64,000 nt of DNA. It comes from Pantoea alfalfae. Its GTDB lineage: Bacteria > Pseudomonadota > Gammaproteobacteria > Enterobacterales > Enterobacteriaceae. The stretch is taken from assembly GCF_019880205.1 (NCBI RefSeq), contig NZ_CP082292.1, positions 1,550,001 to 1,614,000 of the forward strand. Direction: 5' to 3'. Shown here piece by piece: positions 34,867 through 44,520 of the stretch. A program made the translations under genes and the position numbers. The notes under the pieces are model-generated. The model was not told the DNA's origin. It saw only the letters and a list, made by a program, of their open reading frames with translations, and searched no databases. The stretch's first letter is position 1; each line of letters begins with the position of its first letter.

Positions 34867-35312
34867 TGGAACAGCAAACGGATCGCCAGCGCTGGCTGTC
34901 GGTGCTGGCACACAGCAGCGCCACCCTGCTTGAAGCGCACTGGCAGGCGCTTAATCTCCAGCCCGAATTCACGCTGGTTCGTCCGGCAGAGATCGGGCTG
35001 ACGCGGTTACAGGCGCGGATGGGGGCTACCGGAAAACGCTTCGTGATGGGTGATGCCACGGTAACGCGCGCAGTGGTGCAGCTGGGCGACGGCACCCTGG
35101 GCTACAGCTACCTGTTAGGGCGCGACAAAGCCCATGCCGAACGCTGCGCCCTGCTGGATGCGCTGTTGCAGCAGCCGGAAACCCGGCTTTTGCTGGAAGA
35201 GAAGATTATTACGCCGCTGGCAGCGTGGCGCGATGAGCAGCGACAGCTGCGCGCCCGTGAAATCGCCAGCAGCAAAGTGGATTTCTTTACGCTGGTTCGC
35301 GGAGATAACTGA
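34866..35312 (+). CDS. phnG: C-P lyase core subunit PhnG
   Basis: A 148-residue protein very similar to E. coli PhnG, with the shared blocks GLTRLQARMG, LGRDKAHAERCALLDAL and the terminal VDFFTLVRGDN. PhnG belongs to the PhnGHIJ core complex. With PhnI it helps attach the phosphonate to the ribose 1' position of ATP, displacing adenine. It starts inside the phnF stop (TAATG) and ends as TGATG with phnH. Confidence 0.96.
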   Translation: MEQQTDRQRWLSVLAHSSATLLEAHWQALNLQPEFTLVRPAEIGLTRLQARMGATGKRFVMGDATVTRAVVQLGDGTLGYSYLLGRDKAHAERCALLDALLQQPETRLLLEEKIITPLAAWRDEQRQLRAREIASSKVDFFTLVRGDN

Positions 35313-35887
35313 TGACTTTACTGGCAAGTTTTAACCATCCGGTCGCGGATGCACAGCGCGCGTTTCGCCGCATTCTGAAAGCGATGAGCGAACCGGGCGT
35401 GATGGTCTCGCTGCCGCTGCAACAGGGCTGGGGCGCACTGTCCCCGGCGGCCACGGCGCTGCTGCTGACGCTGGTTGACCAGGAAAGTCCGGTCTGGCTG
35501 GATGCGCAAATCGACAACGAACAGCTGCGCAACAATCTGCGCTTCCACACCGGCGCGCCCATCACCACGCAGCAGGACGCCCCTTTCGCGCTGAGCCATG
35601 CGGCGGCGCAGCCGGATCCGACGCAGTTCGCGGCGGGTGACAACATGTCGCCGGAAAAAAGCACCACGCTGATTATCGAGGTACCGTCGCTGAATGGCGG
35701 ATTAACGCTGCGTCTCTCCGGTCCCGGCCTGCGGGAAACCCGCGCCATTGCGCCGCAGCTGCCGGAAAGCGTACTGGAATATCTGCGCACCCGTCCGCAT
35801 CCGTTTCCACAGGGCGTGGATCTGATCTTCACCTGTGGCGAAGCGATCATGGCCGTGCCGCGCACCACCGTTGTGGAGGTGTGCTGA
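35312..35887 (+). CDS. phnH: C-P lyase core subunit PhnH
   Basis: A 191-residue PhnH homologue; the N-terminus carries the conserved DAQRAFRRILKAMSEPGV block and the protein ends with VPRTTVVEVC. PhnH is a PLP-transferase-like fold without PLP that forms part of the PhnGHIJ complex. It is coupled to both neighbours by one-base TGATG overlaps (35310-35314 and 35885-35889). Confidence 0.96.
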   Translation: MTLLASFNHPVADAQRAFRRILKAMSEPGVMVSLPLQQGWGALSPAATALLLTLVDQESPVWLDAQIDNEQLRNNLRFHTGAPITTQQDAPFALSHAAAQPDPTQFAAGDNMSPEKSTTLIIEVPSLNGGLTLRLSGPGLRETRAIAPQLPESVLEYLRTRPHPFPQGVDLIFTCGEAIMAVPRTTVVEVC

Positions 35888-36963
35888 TGTATGTCGCGGT
35901 GAAAGGGGGCGAAAAAGCCATCTCTAATGCCCACCAGCTGCAGGCCGATCTGCGACGCGGGGATCGGGCAGTAGCGGAACTCGGCTGTGACCAGGTGGCG
36001 CAGCAGCTGGGCCTGGCGGTGGACCGGGTGATGACCGAAGGCGGAATTTACGATCCGCAACTGGCGGCGCTGGCTATCAAGCAGGCCAGCGGCGATCTGG
36101 TCGAGGCGATCTTTCTGCTGCGCGCTTATCGAACCACATTGCCACGGCTGGCGGAGAGCACGCCGCTGGCGACCGGTGCGATGCGTATCGAACGCCGCAT
36201 CTCGGCGGTCTACAAAGATCTGCCGGGCGGCCAGGTGCTGGGCCCAACCTATGACTACAGCCACCGGCTGCTCGACTTCACGCTGCTGGCTAACGGTGAA
36301 ACGCCCGCTGCGCCGCGTGACGATTGCCCGGTGCCAGACCAGTGCCCCCATATGTTCAGCATGATGAGCGAGGAAGGGCTGGCTGCTGGCGAGGTGGATG
36401 ACGGCAGCGAGCCGGTCGATATCACCCGCGAGCCAGTGAGTTTTCCCGCCTCACGCGCCGCGCGGCTGCAACAGCTGGTGCGCGGCGACGAAGGGTTTCT
36501 GCTGGCGCTGGGCTATTCGACCCAGCGCGGCTATGGCCGTACCCATCCGTTTGCCGGTGAGATCCGCACCGGCACTCTCAGCGTCAGCATCTGTCCCGAA
36601 GAGCTGGGTTTTGAGCTGGAGATCGGGGAACTGCTGCTGACGGAGTGTGAAATGGTCAACGGCGTCGCCCACAGCGATGATGCTGCGCCGCAGTTTACCC
36701 GGGGTTACGGGCTGGTGTTTGGCCGTGCCGAACGCAAAGCGATGGCGATGGCGCTGGTAGACCGCGCGCTGCAAAGCCGCGAGCAGAATGAGCGTGTGAC
36801 CAGCCCGGCGCAGGATGAAGAGTTTGTGCTGTCGCACGCCGACAACGTCGAAGCGGCGGGCTTTGTCTCGCACCTCAAGCTGCCGCACTACGTCGATTTT
36901 CAGGCCGAGCTGGAATTGCTGAAACAGCTCCAGAACGATTATCAGGAACGCAACCATGGCTGA
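35887..36963 (+). CDS. phnI: C-P lyase core subunit PhnI
   Basis: A 358-residue PhnI. It starts MYVAVKGGEKAI as in E. coli; the in-frame GTG at 35881 lies in phnH and is rejected. Other hallmark blocks are AVDRVMTEGG, LGPTYDYSHRLLDF and LKLPHYVDFQAELELL. PhnI is the nucleosidase subunit that, with PhnG, H and L, exchanges the adenine of ATP for the alkylphosphonate. It overlaps phnJ by 8 bases. Confidence 0.97.
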   Translation: MYVAVKGGEKAISNAHQLQADLRRGDRAVAELGCDQVAQQLGLAVDRVMTEGGIYDPQLAALAIKQASGDLVEAIFLLRAYRTTLPRLAESTPLATGAMRIERRISAVYKDLPGGQVLGPTYDYSHRLLDFTLLANGETPAAPRDDCPVPDQCPHMFSMMSEEGLAAGEVDDGSEPVDITREPVSFPASRAARLQQLVRGDEGFLLALGYSTQRGYGRTHPFAGEIRTGTLSVSICPEELGFELEIGELLLTECEMVNGVAHSDDAAPQFTRGYGLVFGRAERKAMAMALVDRALQSREQNERVTSPAQDEEFVLSHADNVEAAGFVSHLKLPHYVDFQAELELLKQLQNDYQERNHG

Positions 36964-37804
36964 ACTCACCGGCTATAACAACGGCTATCTCGACGAGCAG
37001 ACCAAACGCACCATCCGTCGCGCCATCCTGAAAGCGGTGGCGATCCCCGGCTATCAGGTGCCATTCGCCGGACGCGAGATGCCGATGCCTTACGGCTGGG
37101 GCACTGGCGGCATCCAGATCACCGCCAGCGTGATTGGCGATCAGGATGTGCTCAAGGTGATCGATCAGGGCGCAGATGACACCACGAATGCGGTATCGAT
37201 CCGCCAGTTCTTTAAGCGGGTCAGCGGCGCGGCCACCACCGAGCGCACCGCCGATGCCACGCTGATCCAGACCCGCCATCGCATCCCGGAAACGCCACTG
37301 GAGGAGGATCAGATCCTGATTTTTCAGGTGCCGATCCCTGAGCCACTGCGTTTTATTGAGCCGCGCGAAACCGAGACCCGCACTATGCACGCGCTGGAGG
37401 AGTACGGCATCATGCAGGTGAAGCTGTATGAAGATATCGCCCGCTACGGGCATATCGCCACCACCTACGCTTATCCGGTGCGGGTCAACGATCGCTACGT
37501 GATGGATCCGTCGCCCATTCCTAAATTCGATAACCCGAAGATGCACATGATGCCCGCGTTGCAGCTGTTTGGTGCCGGGCGTGAAAAGCGCATCTACGCT
37601 TTGCCGCCTTATACCCGCGTGGAGAGTCTCGACTTCGACGATCACCCGTTCACCGTGCAGCAGTGGGAAGAACCCTGCGCGCTGTGCGGCTCGCGCCACA
37701 GCTATCTCGATGAGGTGGTGATGGACGATCAGGGAACGCGGATGTTTGTCTGCTCCGACACCGACTTTTGCCATCAGCAGCAGGAACAGCAACATGCACA
37801 GTGA
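36956..37804 (+). CDS. phnJ: Radical SAM C-P lyase PhnJ
   Basis: A 282-residue catalytic subunit that breaks the carbon-phosphorus bond by radical SAM chemistry. The iron-sulfur cysteines are Cys241, Cys244, Cys266 and Cys272, and the radical-bearing Gly32 lies in AIPGYQV; numbering matches E. coli PhnJ. All key residues are present, so the enzyme should be active. It yields the alkane plus 5-phosphoribosyl 1,2-cyclic phosphate. The start at 36956 overlaps phnI by 8 bases; phnK begins 11 bases before the stop. Confidence 0.98.
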   Translation: MAELTGYNNGYLDEQTKRTIRRAILKAVAIPGYQVPFAGREMPMPYGWGTGGIQITASVIGDQDVLKVIDQGADDTTNAVSIRQFFKRVSGAATTERTADATLIQTRHRIPETPLEEDQILIFQVPIPEPLRFIEPRETETRTMHALEEYGIMQVKLYEDIARYGHIATTYAYPVRVNDRYVMDPSPIPKFDNPKMHMMPALQLFGAGREKRIYALPPYTRVESLDFDDHPFTVQQWEEPCALCGSRHSYLDEVVMDDQGTRMFVCSDTDFCHQQQEQQHAQ

Positions 37805-38555
37805 ACAGCCGCTGCTTGCGGTGAACCAGCTCACCCATCTTTACGCGCCGGGCAAAGGGTTTGAGCAGGTCAGTTTTGATCTCTGGCCCGGTGAAGTGCT
37901 GGGGATTGTCGGCGAGTCCGGCTCCGGTAAAACCACGCTGCTGCAGAGCCTGTCGGCGCGTCTGACGCCGCAGCAGGGCAGCATTCTTTATCAGAACCGC
38001 AACCTTTATCAGATGAGTGAAAGCGATCGCCGTCGCCTGCTGCGCACCGAGTGGGGCGTAGTACATCAGCATCCGATGGACGGACTGCGTTCGCAGGTCA
38101 GTGCGGGCGGCAACATCGGCGAACGGCTGATGGCGACCGGGCAGCGCCACTATGGCGACATCCGCGCCGAGGCGAGCCGCTGGTTACAGGCGGTAGAGAT
38201 TGATGCCGGTCGCATCGACGATCTGCCGACCACCTTTTCCGGCGGGATGCAGCAGCGTCTGCAGATTGCCCGTAACCTGGTGACGCAGCCGCAGCTGATG
38301 TTTATGGATGAGCCAACCGGCGGGCTGGATGTCTCGGTGCAGGCGCGACTGCTGGATCTGCTGCGAACGCTGGTGCGCGAGCTGAATCTGGCGGTGGTGA
38401 TTGTCACTCACGATCTCGGCGTAGCGCGACTGCTGGCGCATCGCCTGCTGGTGATGAAACAGGGGCGGGTGGTGGAGAGCGGTCTGACCGACCGCGTGCT
38501 GGACGATCCTCATCATCCTTACACTCAACTGCTGGTCTCTTCGGTGCTCAATTAA
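37794..38555 (+). CDS. phnK: C-P lyase-associated ABC ATPase PhnK
   Basis: A 253-residue ABC-type ATPase with Walker A GESGSGKTT (about 40-48), signature FSGGMQQRLQIARNL and Walker B LMFMDEPTGGLD. PhnK docks on PhnJ in the core complex and is not a transporter subunit. The start at 37794 is chosen because of similarity and the GGA-type ribosome site; an in-frame ATG at 37746 lies deep in phnJ. phnL starts immediately after the stop codon. Confidence 0.95.
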   Translation: MHSEQPLLAVNQLTHLYAPGKGFEQVSFDLWPGEVLGIVGESGSGKTTLLQSLSARLTPQQGSILYQNRNLYQMSESDRRRLLRTEWGVVHQHPMDGLRSQVSAGGNIGERLMATGQRHYGDIRAEASRWLQAVEIDAGRIDDLPTTFSGGMQQRLQIARNLVTQPQLMFMDEPTGGLDVSVQARLLDLLRTLVRELNLAVVIVTHDLGVARLLAHRLLVMKQGRVVESGLTDRVLDDPHHPYTQLLVSSVLN

Positions 38556-39269
38556 ATGACGACTCACACTCCGCGTCTGCGTGTAGAAAATCTGTGTAAA
38601 ACCTTTGTGCTGCACAATCAGAACGGCGCGGCGCTGCCGGTGCTGCACAACGCCAGTCTGACGGCAGGCGAGGGCGAATGCGTGGTGCTGCACGGTCACT
38701 CTGGTAGCGGCAAATCCACGCTACTGCGCGCGCTTTATGGCAACTATCAGCCCGACAGCGGCCACATCCGCGTGGCGCATCAGGGCGAATGGATCGATAT
38801 GGCGCAGGCATCAGCGCGTCAGATTATCGCCCTGCGCCGTGACACGCTGGGCTGGGTCAGCCAGTTTCTGCGGGTGATCCCGCGCGTGCCGACACTGGAG
38901 ATTGTGATGCAGCCGCTGCTGGAGCGCGGCGTGGATCGTGAATTCTGCGAAGCGCGGGCCGCCGAACTGCTGGCCCGGCTGAATGTGCCGCAGCGTCTCT
39001 GGTCGTTGGCCCCGTCCACCTTTTCCGGCGGAGAGCAGCAGCGCGTGAACATCGCTCGCGGCTTTATCGCCGACTATCCGGTGCTACTGCTGGATGAACC
39101 CACCGCCTCGCTCGACAGCGTCAACAGCGCGGCGGTAGTGAGTTTGATTGAACAGGCGCGCGCCCGGGGTGCCGCCATCGTCGGTATTTTTCACGATCGG
39201 GCGGTGCGCGAGCGGGTAGCCGACCGGCTGCACCTGATGCACCCGACCGACACAGGAGTGCAGGCATGA
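38556..39269 (+). CDS. phnL: C-P lyase-associated ABC ATPase PhnL
   Basis: A 237-residue ABC-type ATPase: Walker [10 protein letters not shown], signature [14 protein letters not shown], Walker [13 protein letters not shown]. PhnL is needed with PhnGHI for displacement of adenine from ATP and binds the PhnK dimer. Its ATG directly follows the phnK stop and it overlaps phnM by four bases (ATGA). Confidence 0.95.
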   Translation: MTTHTPRLRVENLCKTFVLHNQNGAALPVLHNASLTAGEGECVVLHGHSGSGKSTLLRALYGNYQPDSGHIRVAHQGEWIDMAQASARQIIALRRDTLGWVSQFLRVIPRVPTLEIVMQPLLERGVDREFCEARAAELLARLNVPQRLWSLAPSTFSGGEQQRVNIARGFIADYPVLLLDEPTASLDSVNSAAVVSLIEQARARGAAIVGIFHDRAVRERVADRLHLMHPTDTGVQA

Positions 39270-40402
39270 TCATCAATAACGTCAGACTGGTGCTGGAAAA
39301 CGAAGTGGTGAACGGATCGCTGGAGTTTCGTGATGAGCGCATCAGCAGCTTCAGCGAAACCACCAGCCAGCAGCCGGGCGCGCTGGATGGCGAAGGGGCC
39401 TGGCTGCTGCCGGGGCTGGTGGAGCTGCACACCGATAACCTCGACAAGTTTTTCACCCCACGGCCAAAAGTGGACTGGCCTGCACATTCGGCGATGAGCA
39501 GCCACGATGCGCTGATGGTTTCCAGCGGCATCACCACCGTGCTGGACGCGATTGGCGTGGGCGATGTGCGCGACGGCGGGCACCGGCTGGATAACCTCAG
39601 CAAGATGATCGACGCCATCCGCGACAGCAACCGTAAAGGGCTGAACCGGGCCGAGCATCTGCTGCATCTGCGCTGTGAACTGCCGCATCCTACCACCGCG
39701 CCGCTGTTTGAAGCGCTGATGGGCACGCCGGAACTGGCGCTGGTGTCGCTGATGGACCATTCGCCGGGCCAGCGCCAGTATGCGTCGCTGACCAAATATC
39801 GCGAATATTATCAGGGCAAATATCAGCTCAACGACGCCGAGATGGATCAGTTCGAGCATGACCAGCTCACTCTGGCGGCAGCGTGGTCGCAGCCCAATCG
39901 TCAGGCGATTGCCGGACTGTGCCGCGAACATGGCATCGCCATTGCCAGCCACGATGACGCTACCGCGGCGCACGTGGAGGAATCCCATGCGGCAGGCAGC
40001 CGCATCGCGGAGTTTCCGACCACGCTGGAGGCGGCTCGCGCCTCACGCTATCGCAACATGCAGGTGCTGATGGGCGCGCCCAACATCGTGCGCGGCGGCT
40101 CGCACTCCGGCAACGTTGCCGCCTGGGAACTGGCGTCACACGGCCTGCTGAATATTCTGTCATCCGATTACTACCCGGCCAGCCTGCTGGATGCGGCGTT
40201 CCGGCTGGCAGATGATGAGCGCAACAGCCTCGGCATGGCGCAGGCGATTGCACTGGTGACCTGTAACCCGGCCCGCGCGCTAGGGCTGGAGGATCGCGGT
40301 GTGATCGCCGAGGGCTGCCGCGCCGATCTGGTGCTGGCGCACACCGCACACGGTTACCCGCACGTGCGGCACGTCTGGAGCAAAGGTCGGCAGGTGTACT
40401 GA
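39266..40402 (+). CDS. phnM: Triphosphate diphosphohydrolase PhnM
   Basis: A 378-residue amidohydrolase-superfamily enzyme that removes pyrophosphate from alpha-D-ribose 1-methylphosphonate 5-triphosphate. Metal-site features include the LHTDNLDK block near residue 54 and the later HDD (ASHDDAT) and SSDYYP segments. It begins inside the phnL stop (ATGA) and shares a one-base TGATG overlap with phnN. Confidence 0.95.
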   Translation: MIINNVRLVLENEVVNGSLEFRDERISSFSETTSQQPGALDGEGAWLLPGLVELHTDNLDKFFTPRPKVDWPAHSAMSSHDALMVSSGITTVLDAIGVGDVRDGGHRLDNLSKMIDAIRDSNRKGLNRAEHLLHLRCELPHPTTAPLFEALMGTPELALVSLMDHSPGQRQYASLTKYREYYQGKYQLNDAEMDQFEHDQLTLAAAWSQPNRQAIAGLCREHGIAIASHDDATAAHVEESHAAGSRIAEFPTTLEAARASRYRNMQVLMGAPNIVRGGSHSGNVAAWELASHGLLNILSSDYYPASLLDAAFRLADDERNSLGMAQAIALVTCNPARALGLEDRGVIAEGCRADLVLAHTAHGYPHVRHVWSKGRQVY

Positions 40403-40938
40403 TGGCGCGGCTGATCTGGCTCACCGGTCCCTCGGGTTCGGGTAAAGACAGCCTGCTGGATGCGCTGCGGGCGTCACCGCCGCCCCGGCTGCTGATCGCC
40501 CATCGCTACATTACCCGCGCCGCCGATGCGGGCGGTGAAAACCATGTGGCGCTGACTGAGGCGGAGTTTGAGCGTCGCGCCGCACTCGGCCTGTTTGCGG
40601 TGAGCTGGGAGGCGCACGGTTTCCGCTACGGCATCGGCTGTGAGACCGAGCAATGGCTGTTGCGCGGGCAGAATGTGGTGGTGAACGGGTCGCGGCTGCA
40701 TCTGGCCCAGGCGCAGGCGCGGTTTGGTGCGCAGCTGCTGCCAGTCTGTCTGCAGGTGTCGCCCGCGGTACTGGCGGCGCGGCTGCGTCAGCGCGGACGG
40801 GAAGATGAGGCGGAGATCGCCCGGCGGCTGGCGCGCGCCGCTCAGCCGCAGCCCGATGGCTGCCTTATTCTCAACAACGACGGCGCGCTGGCGGATACCG
40901 TCTGCCAGCTGCGCCAGATACTGGAGGCGCATCAATGA
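40402..40938 (+). CDS. phnN: Ribose 1,5-bisphosphokinase PhnN
   Basis: A 178-residue P-loop kinase: Walker [12 protein letters not shown] (about 8-18) and HRYITR resemble guanylate-kinase-like PhnN of E. coli. It phosphorylates ribose 1,5-bisphosphate to PRPP, returning the sugar from phosphonate breakdown to nucleotide synthesis. It overlaps phnM by one base and phnP by four. phnO, which follows phnN in E. coli, is absent here. Confidence 0.94.
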   Translation: MARLIWLTGPSGSGKDSLLDALRASPPPRLLIAHRYITRAADAGGENHVALTEAEFERRAALGLFAVSWEAHGFRYGIGCETEQWLLRGQNVVVNGSRLHLAQAQARFGAQLLPVCLQVSPAVLAARLRQRGREDEAEIARRLARAAQPQPDGCLILNNDGALADTVCQLRQILEAHQ

Positions 40939-41705
40939 AACTCACTTTTCTGGGTACCGGCGGGGTGACTGCGGCACCGCTGCCGGGCTGCGACTGTCGC
41001 GCCTGCCAGCGGGCGCAGCGCAATAGCGCCCATGCGCGTGCGGCCTGCAGTGCGCTGATTGAGTTTGGCCACGAGCGAATCCTGCTGGATGCCGGTCTGC
41101 CGCTGCTGGCGTCGCGCTTTCCGCCCGGCACGCTGACGCGCATTCTGCTGACCCATTACCACATGGATCATGTGCAGGGCCTGTTTGCGCTGCGCTGGGG
41201 AGTGGGCGCACCGATTCCGGTCTGGGGACCGCCCGATCCGCGTGGCTGTGACGATCTCTATAAACACCCTGGCCTGCTCGATTTCCGTCCCGCCTTAACG
41301 CCGTTTGTGGCGCACGCCTTCGGTGAATTGCAGGTCACGCCGCTGCCCCTGCAACACTCGAAGCTGACGCACGGCTATCTGTTCGACTGGCATGGCACCC
41401 GGCTCGCCTGGCTGTGCGACACCTGCGAACTGCCGTCCGATACCGCCGACTTCCTGCGTGGCCAGCCGCTGGATCAACTGGTGATTGACTGCAACGATCC
41501 GCCCCGTGCCGAACCGCGTAATCACAATGATGTGACCCGGGCACTGGCGATTGCGGCGCTGCTTCAGCCGCGTCAGACGTGGCTGACCCACCTCAGTCAT
41601 GAGATGGATAACTGGTTAGCCGAAAACCCGTTGTCGGAGGGTGTGCAGCCTGCCCGTGACGGTCAGACATTGCTGTGCGGTGCGCACTGGCCTGTCACGG
41701 TTTGA
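40935..41705 (+). CDS. phnP: Cyclic phosphodiesterase PhnP
   Basis: A 256-residue metallo-beta-lactamase-fold enzyme with the metal motif THYHMDH (~72-78) and an extra Cys-rich segment near residue 20 (GCDCRAC) that binds structural zinc in PhnP. It opens 5-phosphoribosyl 1,2-cyclic phosphate, the PhnJ product, to ribose 1,5-bisphosphate for PhnN. Last gene of the phnF-P block; a new Pho box and promoter-like sequence follow within nine bases. Confidence 0.95.
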   Translation: MKLTFLGTGGVTAAPLPGCDCRACQRAQRNSAHARAACSALIEFGHERILLDAGLPLLASRFPPGTLTRILLTHYHMDHVQGLFALRWGVGAPIPVWGPPDPRGCDDLYKHPGLLDFRPALTPFVAHAFGELQVTPLPLQHSKLTHGYLFDWHGTRLAWLCDTCELPSDTADFLRGQPLDQLVIDCNDPPRAEPRNHNDVTRALAIAALLQPRQTWLTHLSHEMDNWLAENPLSEGVQPARDGQTLLCGAHWPVTV

Positions 41706-41713
41706 TCATCTTG

Positions 41714-41749
41714 CTGTCATCCCGCGTTCATCGCGCCACGCCTTAATAA
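41714..41749 (+). promoter_or_regulatory. Candidate Pho box and -10 before phnC
   Basis: CTGTCAT-CCCG-CGTTCAT (41714-41731) has one perfect PhoB half-site and a second matching 5 of 7, 11 bases apart. A -10-like TAATAA lies 12 bases downstream (41744-41749). This would give the importer genes their own phosphate-starvation promoter in addition to read-through from phnP. Confidence 0.55.
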
Positions 41750-41783
41750 CCGGCAGACGCAATCAGCGATGACGGAGAACAGC

Positions 41784-42614
41784 ATGGCACAGGCACTTCT
41801 GAAAACGGTGGTCGATAACGACGTACCACCGGTCAGCCACAGCGGACAAAAAGTGTTGTCGGTGCAGAAACTGAGCAAAGCCTACGGCGACACCCAGGTG
41901 CTGGATCAGGTTAGTTTCGACCTGCACGCCGGTGAACTGGTGGCGGTGATTGGCCGCTCGGGCGCGGGTAAATCGACCCTGCTGCATATGCTCAACGGCA
42001 CGATTAACGCCACGTCCGGCGCGATTATAAGCCTGCATGAAGGCGAAGCCGATCGTAACGTGGTCACGCTCAACAGCCGCCAGCTGCGCGAATGGCGCAG
42101 CCAGTGCGGCATGATCTTTCAGGACTTCTGTCTGGTGCCGCGACTCGACGTGCTGACCAACGTGCTGCTGGGCCGTCTGAGCCAGACCGGCACGCTGAAG
42201 TCTTTCTTTAAAATCTTCTCTGACCAGGACCGGGCGCACGCCATCGAACTGCTGCAGTGGATGAACATGCTGCCGCAGGCGCTGCAGCGGGCGGAAAACC
42301 TCTCTGGCGGTCAGATGCAGCGCGTGGCGATCTGTCGCGCATTAATGCAGAACCCCAAAATCCTGCTGGCCGATGAGCCGGTGGCGTCGCTCGACCCTAA
42401 AAATACCAAACGCATCATGGATGTACTGCGTCAGGTCAGCGAGCAGGGCATCAGCGTCATGGTCAACCTGCACTCGATTGAGCTGGTGAAAAGCTATTGC
42501 ACCCGTGTGATTGGCATCCAGCGCGGCGTGGTGCTGTTTGACGGCCATCCTTCCCGACTCACCGACAGCCTGCTGCACCAGCTGTACGGTGATGAACTTA
42601 ACCAAATCCATTAA
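41784..42614 (+). CDS. phnC: Phosphonate ABC importer ATPase PhnC
   Basis: A 276-residue ABC ATPase: Walker [10 protein letters not shown], the [20 protein letters not shown]-loop region typical of PhnC, signature [14 protein letters not shown] and Walker [13 protein letters not shown]. It energises phosphonate/phosphite uptake. The start at 41784 has GGAG six bases upstream, better than the in-frame ATG at 41769; either leaves an N-terminal extension of ~20 residues before the ABC core. In E. coli phnC is the first phn gene; here it comes after phnP. Confidence 0.94.
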   Translation: MAQALLKTVVDNDVPPVSHSGQKVLSVQKLSKAYGDTQVLDQVSFDLHAGELVAVIGRSGAGKSTLLHMLNGTINATSGAIISLHEGEADRNVVTLNSRQLREWRSQCGMIFQDFCLVPRLDVLTNVLLGRLSQTGTLKSFFKIFSDQDRAHAIELLQWMNMLPQALQRAENLSGGQMQRVAICRALMQNPKILLADEPVASLDPKNTKRIMDVLRQVSEQGISVMVNLHSIELVKSYCTRVIGIQRGVVLFDGHPSRLTDSLLHQLYGDELNQIH

Positions 42615-42640
42615 CGTCCACAGCAAGAGAATAATTCCGA

Positions 42641-43567
42641 ATGAAACTGACTTCTTTAGCACTTCTGACCCCTGTCATGGCGTTTGGTGTCAGCGCAGCG
42701 GATGCGCCGAAACAGCTTAATCTGGGGATTCTGGGCGGGCAGAACGCCACCCAGCAGATCGGCGACAATCAGTGTGTGAAGACCTTCTTTGATAAAGAGC
42801 TGGGTGTGGATACCCAGATGCGCAACGCCTCTGACTATTCGGGCGTGATTCAGGGCCTGCTGGGCGGCAAGATCGATATGGTACTGAGTATGTCACCGGC
42901 TTCGTTTGCCTCGGTCTACATTCAGGACCCGAAAGCGGTAGACGTGGTCGGCATTGTGGTGGATGACAAAGATCAGTCACGTGGCTACCACTCTGTCGTC
43001 ATCGTTAAAGCGGACAGCCCGTATAAAAAGCTGGAAGACCTGAAGGGCAAATCTTTCGGTATGGCCGATCCCGACTCGACGTCCGGTTTCCTGATGCCAA
43101 ACCAGGCGTTTAAGAAGATGTTCGGCGGCTCGGTGGATGACAAATATAACAACACCTTCTCCAGCGTCACCTTCTCTGGCGGCCATGAGCAGGACATTCT
43201 GGGCGTGCTGAACAACCAGTTCGATGGCGCGGTCACCTGGACCTCGCTGGTCGGTGACTACAACAGCGGCTACACCTCTGGCGCATTTGGCCGTCTGATC
43301 CGTATGGACCATCCGGATCTGATGAAGCAGATCCGCATTATCTGGCAGTCACCGCTGATTCCCAACGGCCCGGTGCTGGTCAGCAACAAGCTGCCCGCTG
43401 ACTTTAAAGCGAAAGTGGTGTCGGCGATTAAAAAGCTGGATAAGGAAGATCACGCCTGCTTCGTGAAAGCGGTAGGCGGTGAGCAGCATATCGGTGAGGC
43501 GACGGTCGCTGATTACAAAAATATCATCGATATGAAACGTGACCTGATGAAAGGCAGCCGCGGCTAA
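42641..43567 (+). CDS. phnD: Phosphonate-binding periplasmic protein PhnD
   Basis: A 308-residue phosphonate SBP. A short signal peptide (about 1-20, LALLTPVMAFGVSA) exports it to the periplasm. The mature protein has SMSPASFAS and the GMADPDSTSGFLMPNQAF block, which form the phosphonate oxyanion site in this family. It feeds the PhnE channel. It lies 26 bases after phnC; a hairpin follows the gene (43606-43636). Confidence 0.95.
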   Translation: MKLTSLALLTPVMAFGVSAADAPKQLNLGILGGQNATQQIGDNQCVKTFFDKELGVDTQMRNASDYSGVIQGLLGGKIDMVLSMSPASFASVYIQDPKAVDVVGIVVDDKDQSRGYHSVVIVKADSPYKKLEDLKGKSFGMADPDSTSGFLMPNQAFKKMFGGSVDDKYNNTFSSVTFSGGHEQDILGVLNNQFDGAVTWTSLVGDYNSGYTSGAFGRLIRMDHPDLMKQIRIIWQSPLIPNGPVLVSNKLPADFKAKVVSAIKKLDKEDHACFVKAVGGEQHIGEATVADYKNIIDMKRDLMKGSRG

Positions 43568-43605
43568 GGCCGGACTTCCTGACTTTTCCTGCCCAGGCGG
43601 GAAAG

Positions 43606-43636
43606 GCGGGACGCGGCAACCCCGCCTGCGTCCCGC
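43606..43636. repeat. Hairpin between phnD and phnE
   Basis: GCGGGACGC (43606-43614) and GCGTCCCGC (43628-43636) form a perfect 9-bp stem with a 13-base loop and no T run. In binding-protein operons such hairpins commonly protect the upstream mRNA, giving more binding protein than permease. Confidence 0.6.
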
Positions 43637-43659
43637 TGCTTTAGCGCCGGAGAACCCCT

Positions 43660-44520
43660 TTGACCGACTTCGAACACTATTACCAACGCATCCGCCGTCA
43701 GCAGAAGCGTGACACGCTGTTGTGGTCACTGCTGCTGGTGGCGCTCTATCTGGCGGCGGGCAGGGTGGCAGAATTTAATCTGCTCACCGTCTGGCAGTCG
43801 CTGCCGCACTTCTTCGACTACCTGCACGAAATCCTGCCGGTGCTGCATCTGCCGCTGCTGTTTGCCGACGGCAAAACCAGTGGCTCGCTGGCTTACTGGG
43901 GCTACCGTCTGCCGATTCAGCTGCCGCTGATCTGGGAAACGCTGCAACTGGCGCTGGCCTCGACGCTGGTGGCGGTGGCACTGGCCGCAGTGCTGGCCTT
44001 TTTCGCCGCCGACAACACCCAGACGCCGGTCAGCGTGCGGATGACGATTCGCGCCTGTGTTGCCTTTCTGCGCACCATGCCAGAGCTGGCGTGGGCGGTG
44101 ATGTTTGTCATGGCGTTTGGCATCGGCGCGATCCCTGGTTTTCTGGCGCTGGCGCTGCACACCGTGGGCAGCCTGACCAAGCTGTTTTACGAGGCGATTG
44201 AGTCGGCGTCGGATAAGCCGGTGCGCGGTCTGGCCGCCTGCGGTGCCAGCAAGCTGCAGCGGATGCGTTTCGCCTTCTGGCCACAGGTGAAACCGATCTT
44301 TCTCTCCTACAGCTTTATGCGGCTGGAGATTAACTTTCGCTCCTCCACCATTCTTGGGCTGGTCGGCGCGGGTGGCATCGGCCAGGAGCTGATGACCAAT
44401 ATCAAACTGGACCGCTACGATCAGGTCAGTATCACGCTGCTGCTGATCCTGATTGTGGTGTCGCTGCTGGATACGCTCTCCGGCCAGCTTCGTCGCCGTG
44501 TCACAGGAGACAGGACATGA
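43660..44520 (+). CDS. phnE: Phosphonate ABC importer permease PhnE (first copy)
   Basis: A 286-residue inner-membrane permease. The frame begins with TTG at 43660, preceded by GGAG at 43649-43652; no suitable ATG is nearby, so a TTG start is likely. About six membrane segments follow a short polar N-terminus; the coupling loop is GASKLQRMRFAFWPQV and the next segment FRSSTILGLVGAGGIGQEL is a PhnE hallmark. It overlaps the second phnE by four bases. Confidence 0.92.
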   Translation: MTDFEHYYQRIRRQQKRDTLLWSLLLVALYLAAGRVAEFNLLTVWQSLPHFFDYLHEILPVLHLPLLFADGKTSGSLAYWGYRLPIQLPLIWETLQLALASTLVAVALAAVLAFFAADNTQTPVSVRMTIRACVAFLRTMPELAWAVMFVMAFGIGAIPGFLALALHTVGSLTKLFYEAIESASDKPVRGLAACGASKLQRMRFAFWPQVKPIFLSYSFMRLEINFRSSTILGLVGAGGIGQELMTNIKLDRYDQVSITLLLILIVVSLLDTLSGQLRRRVTGDRT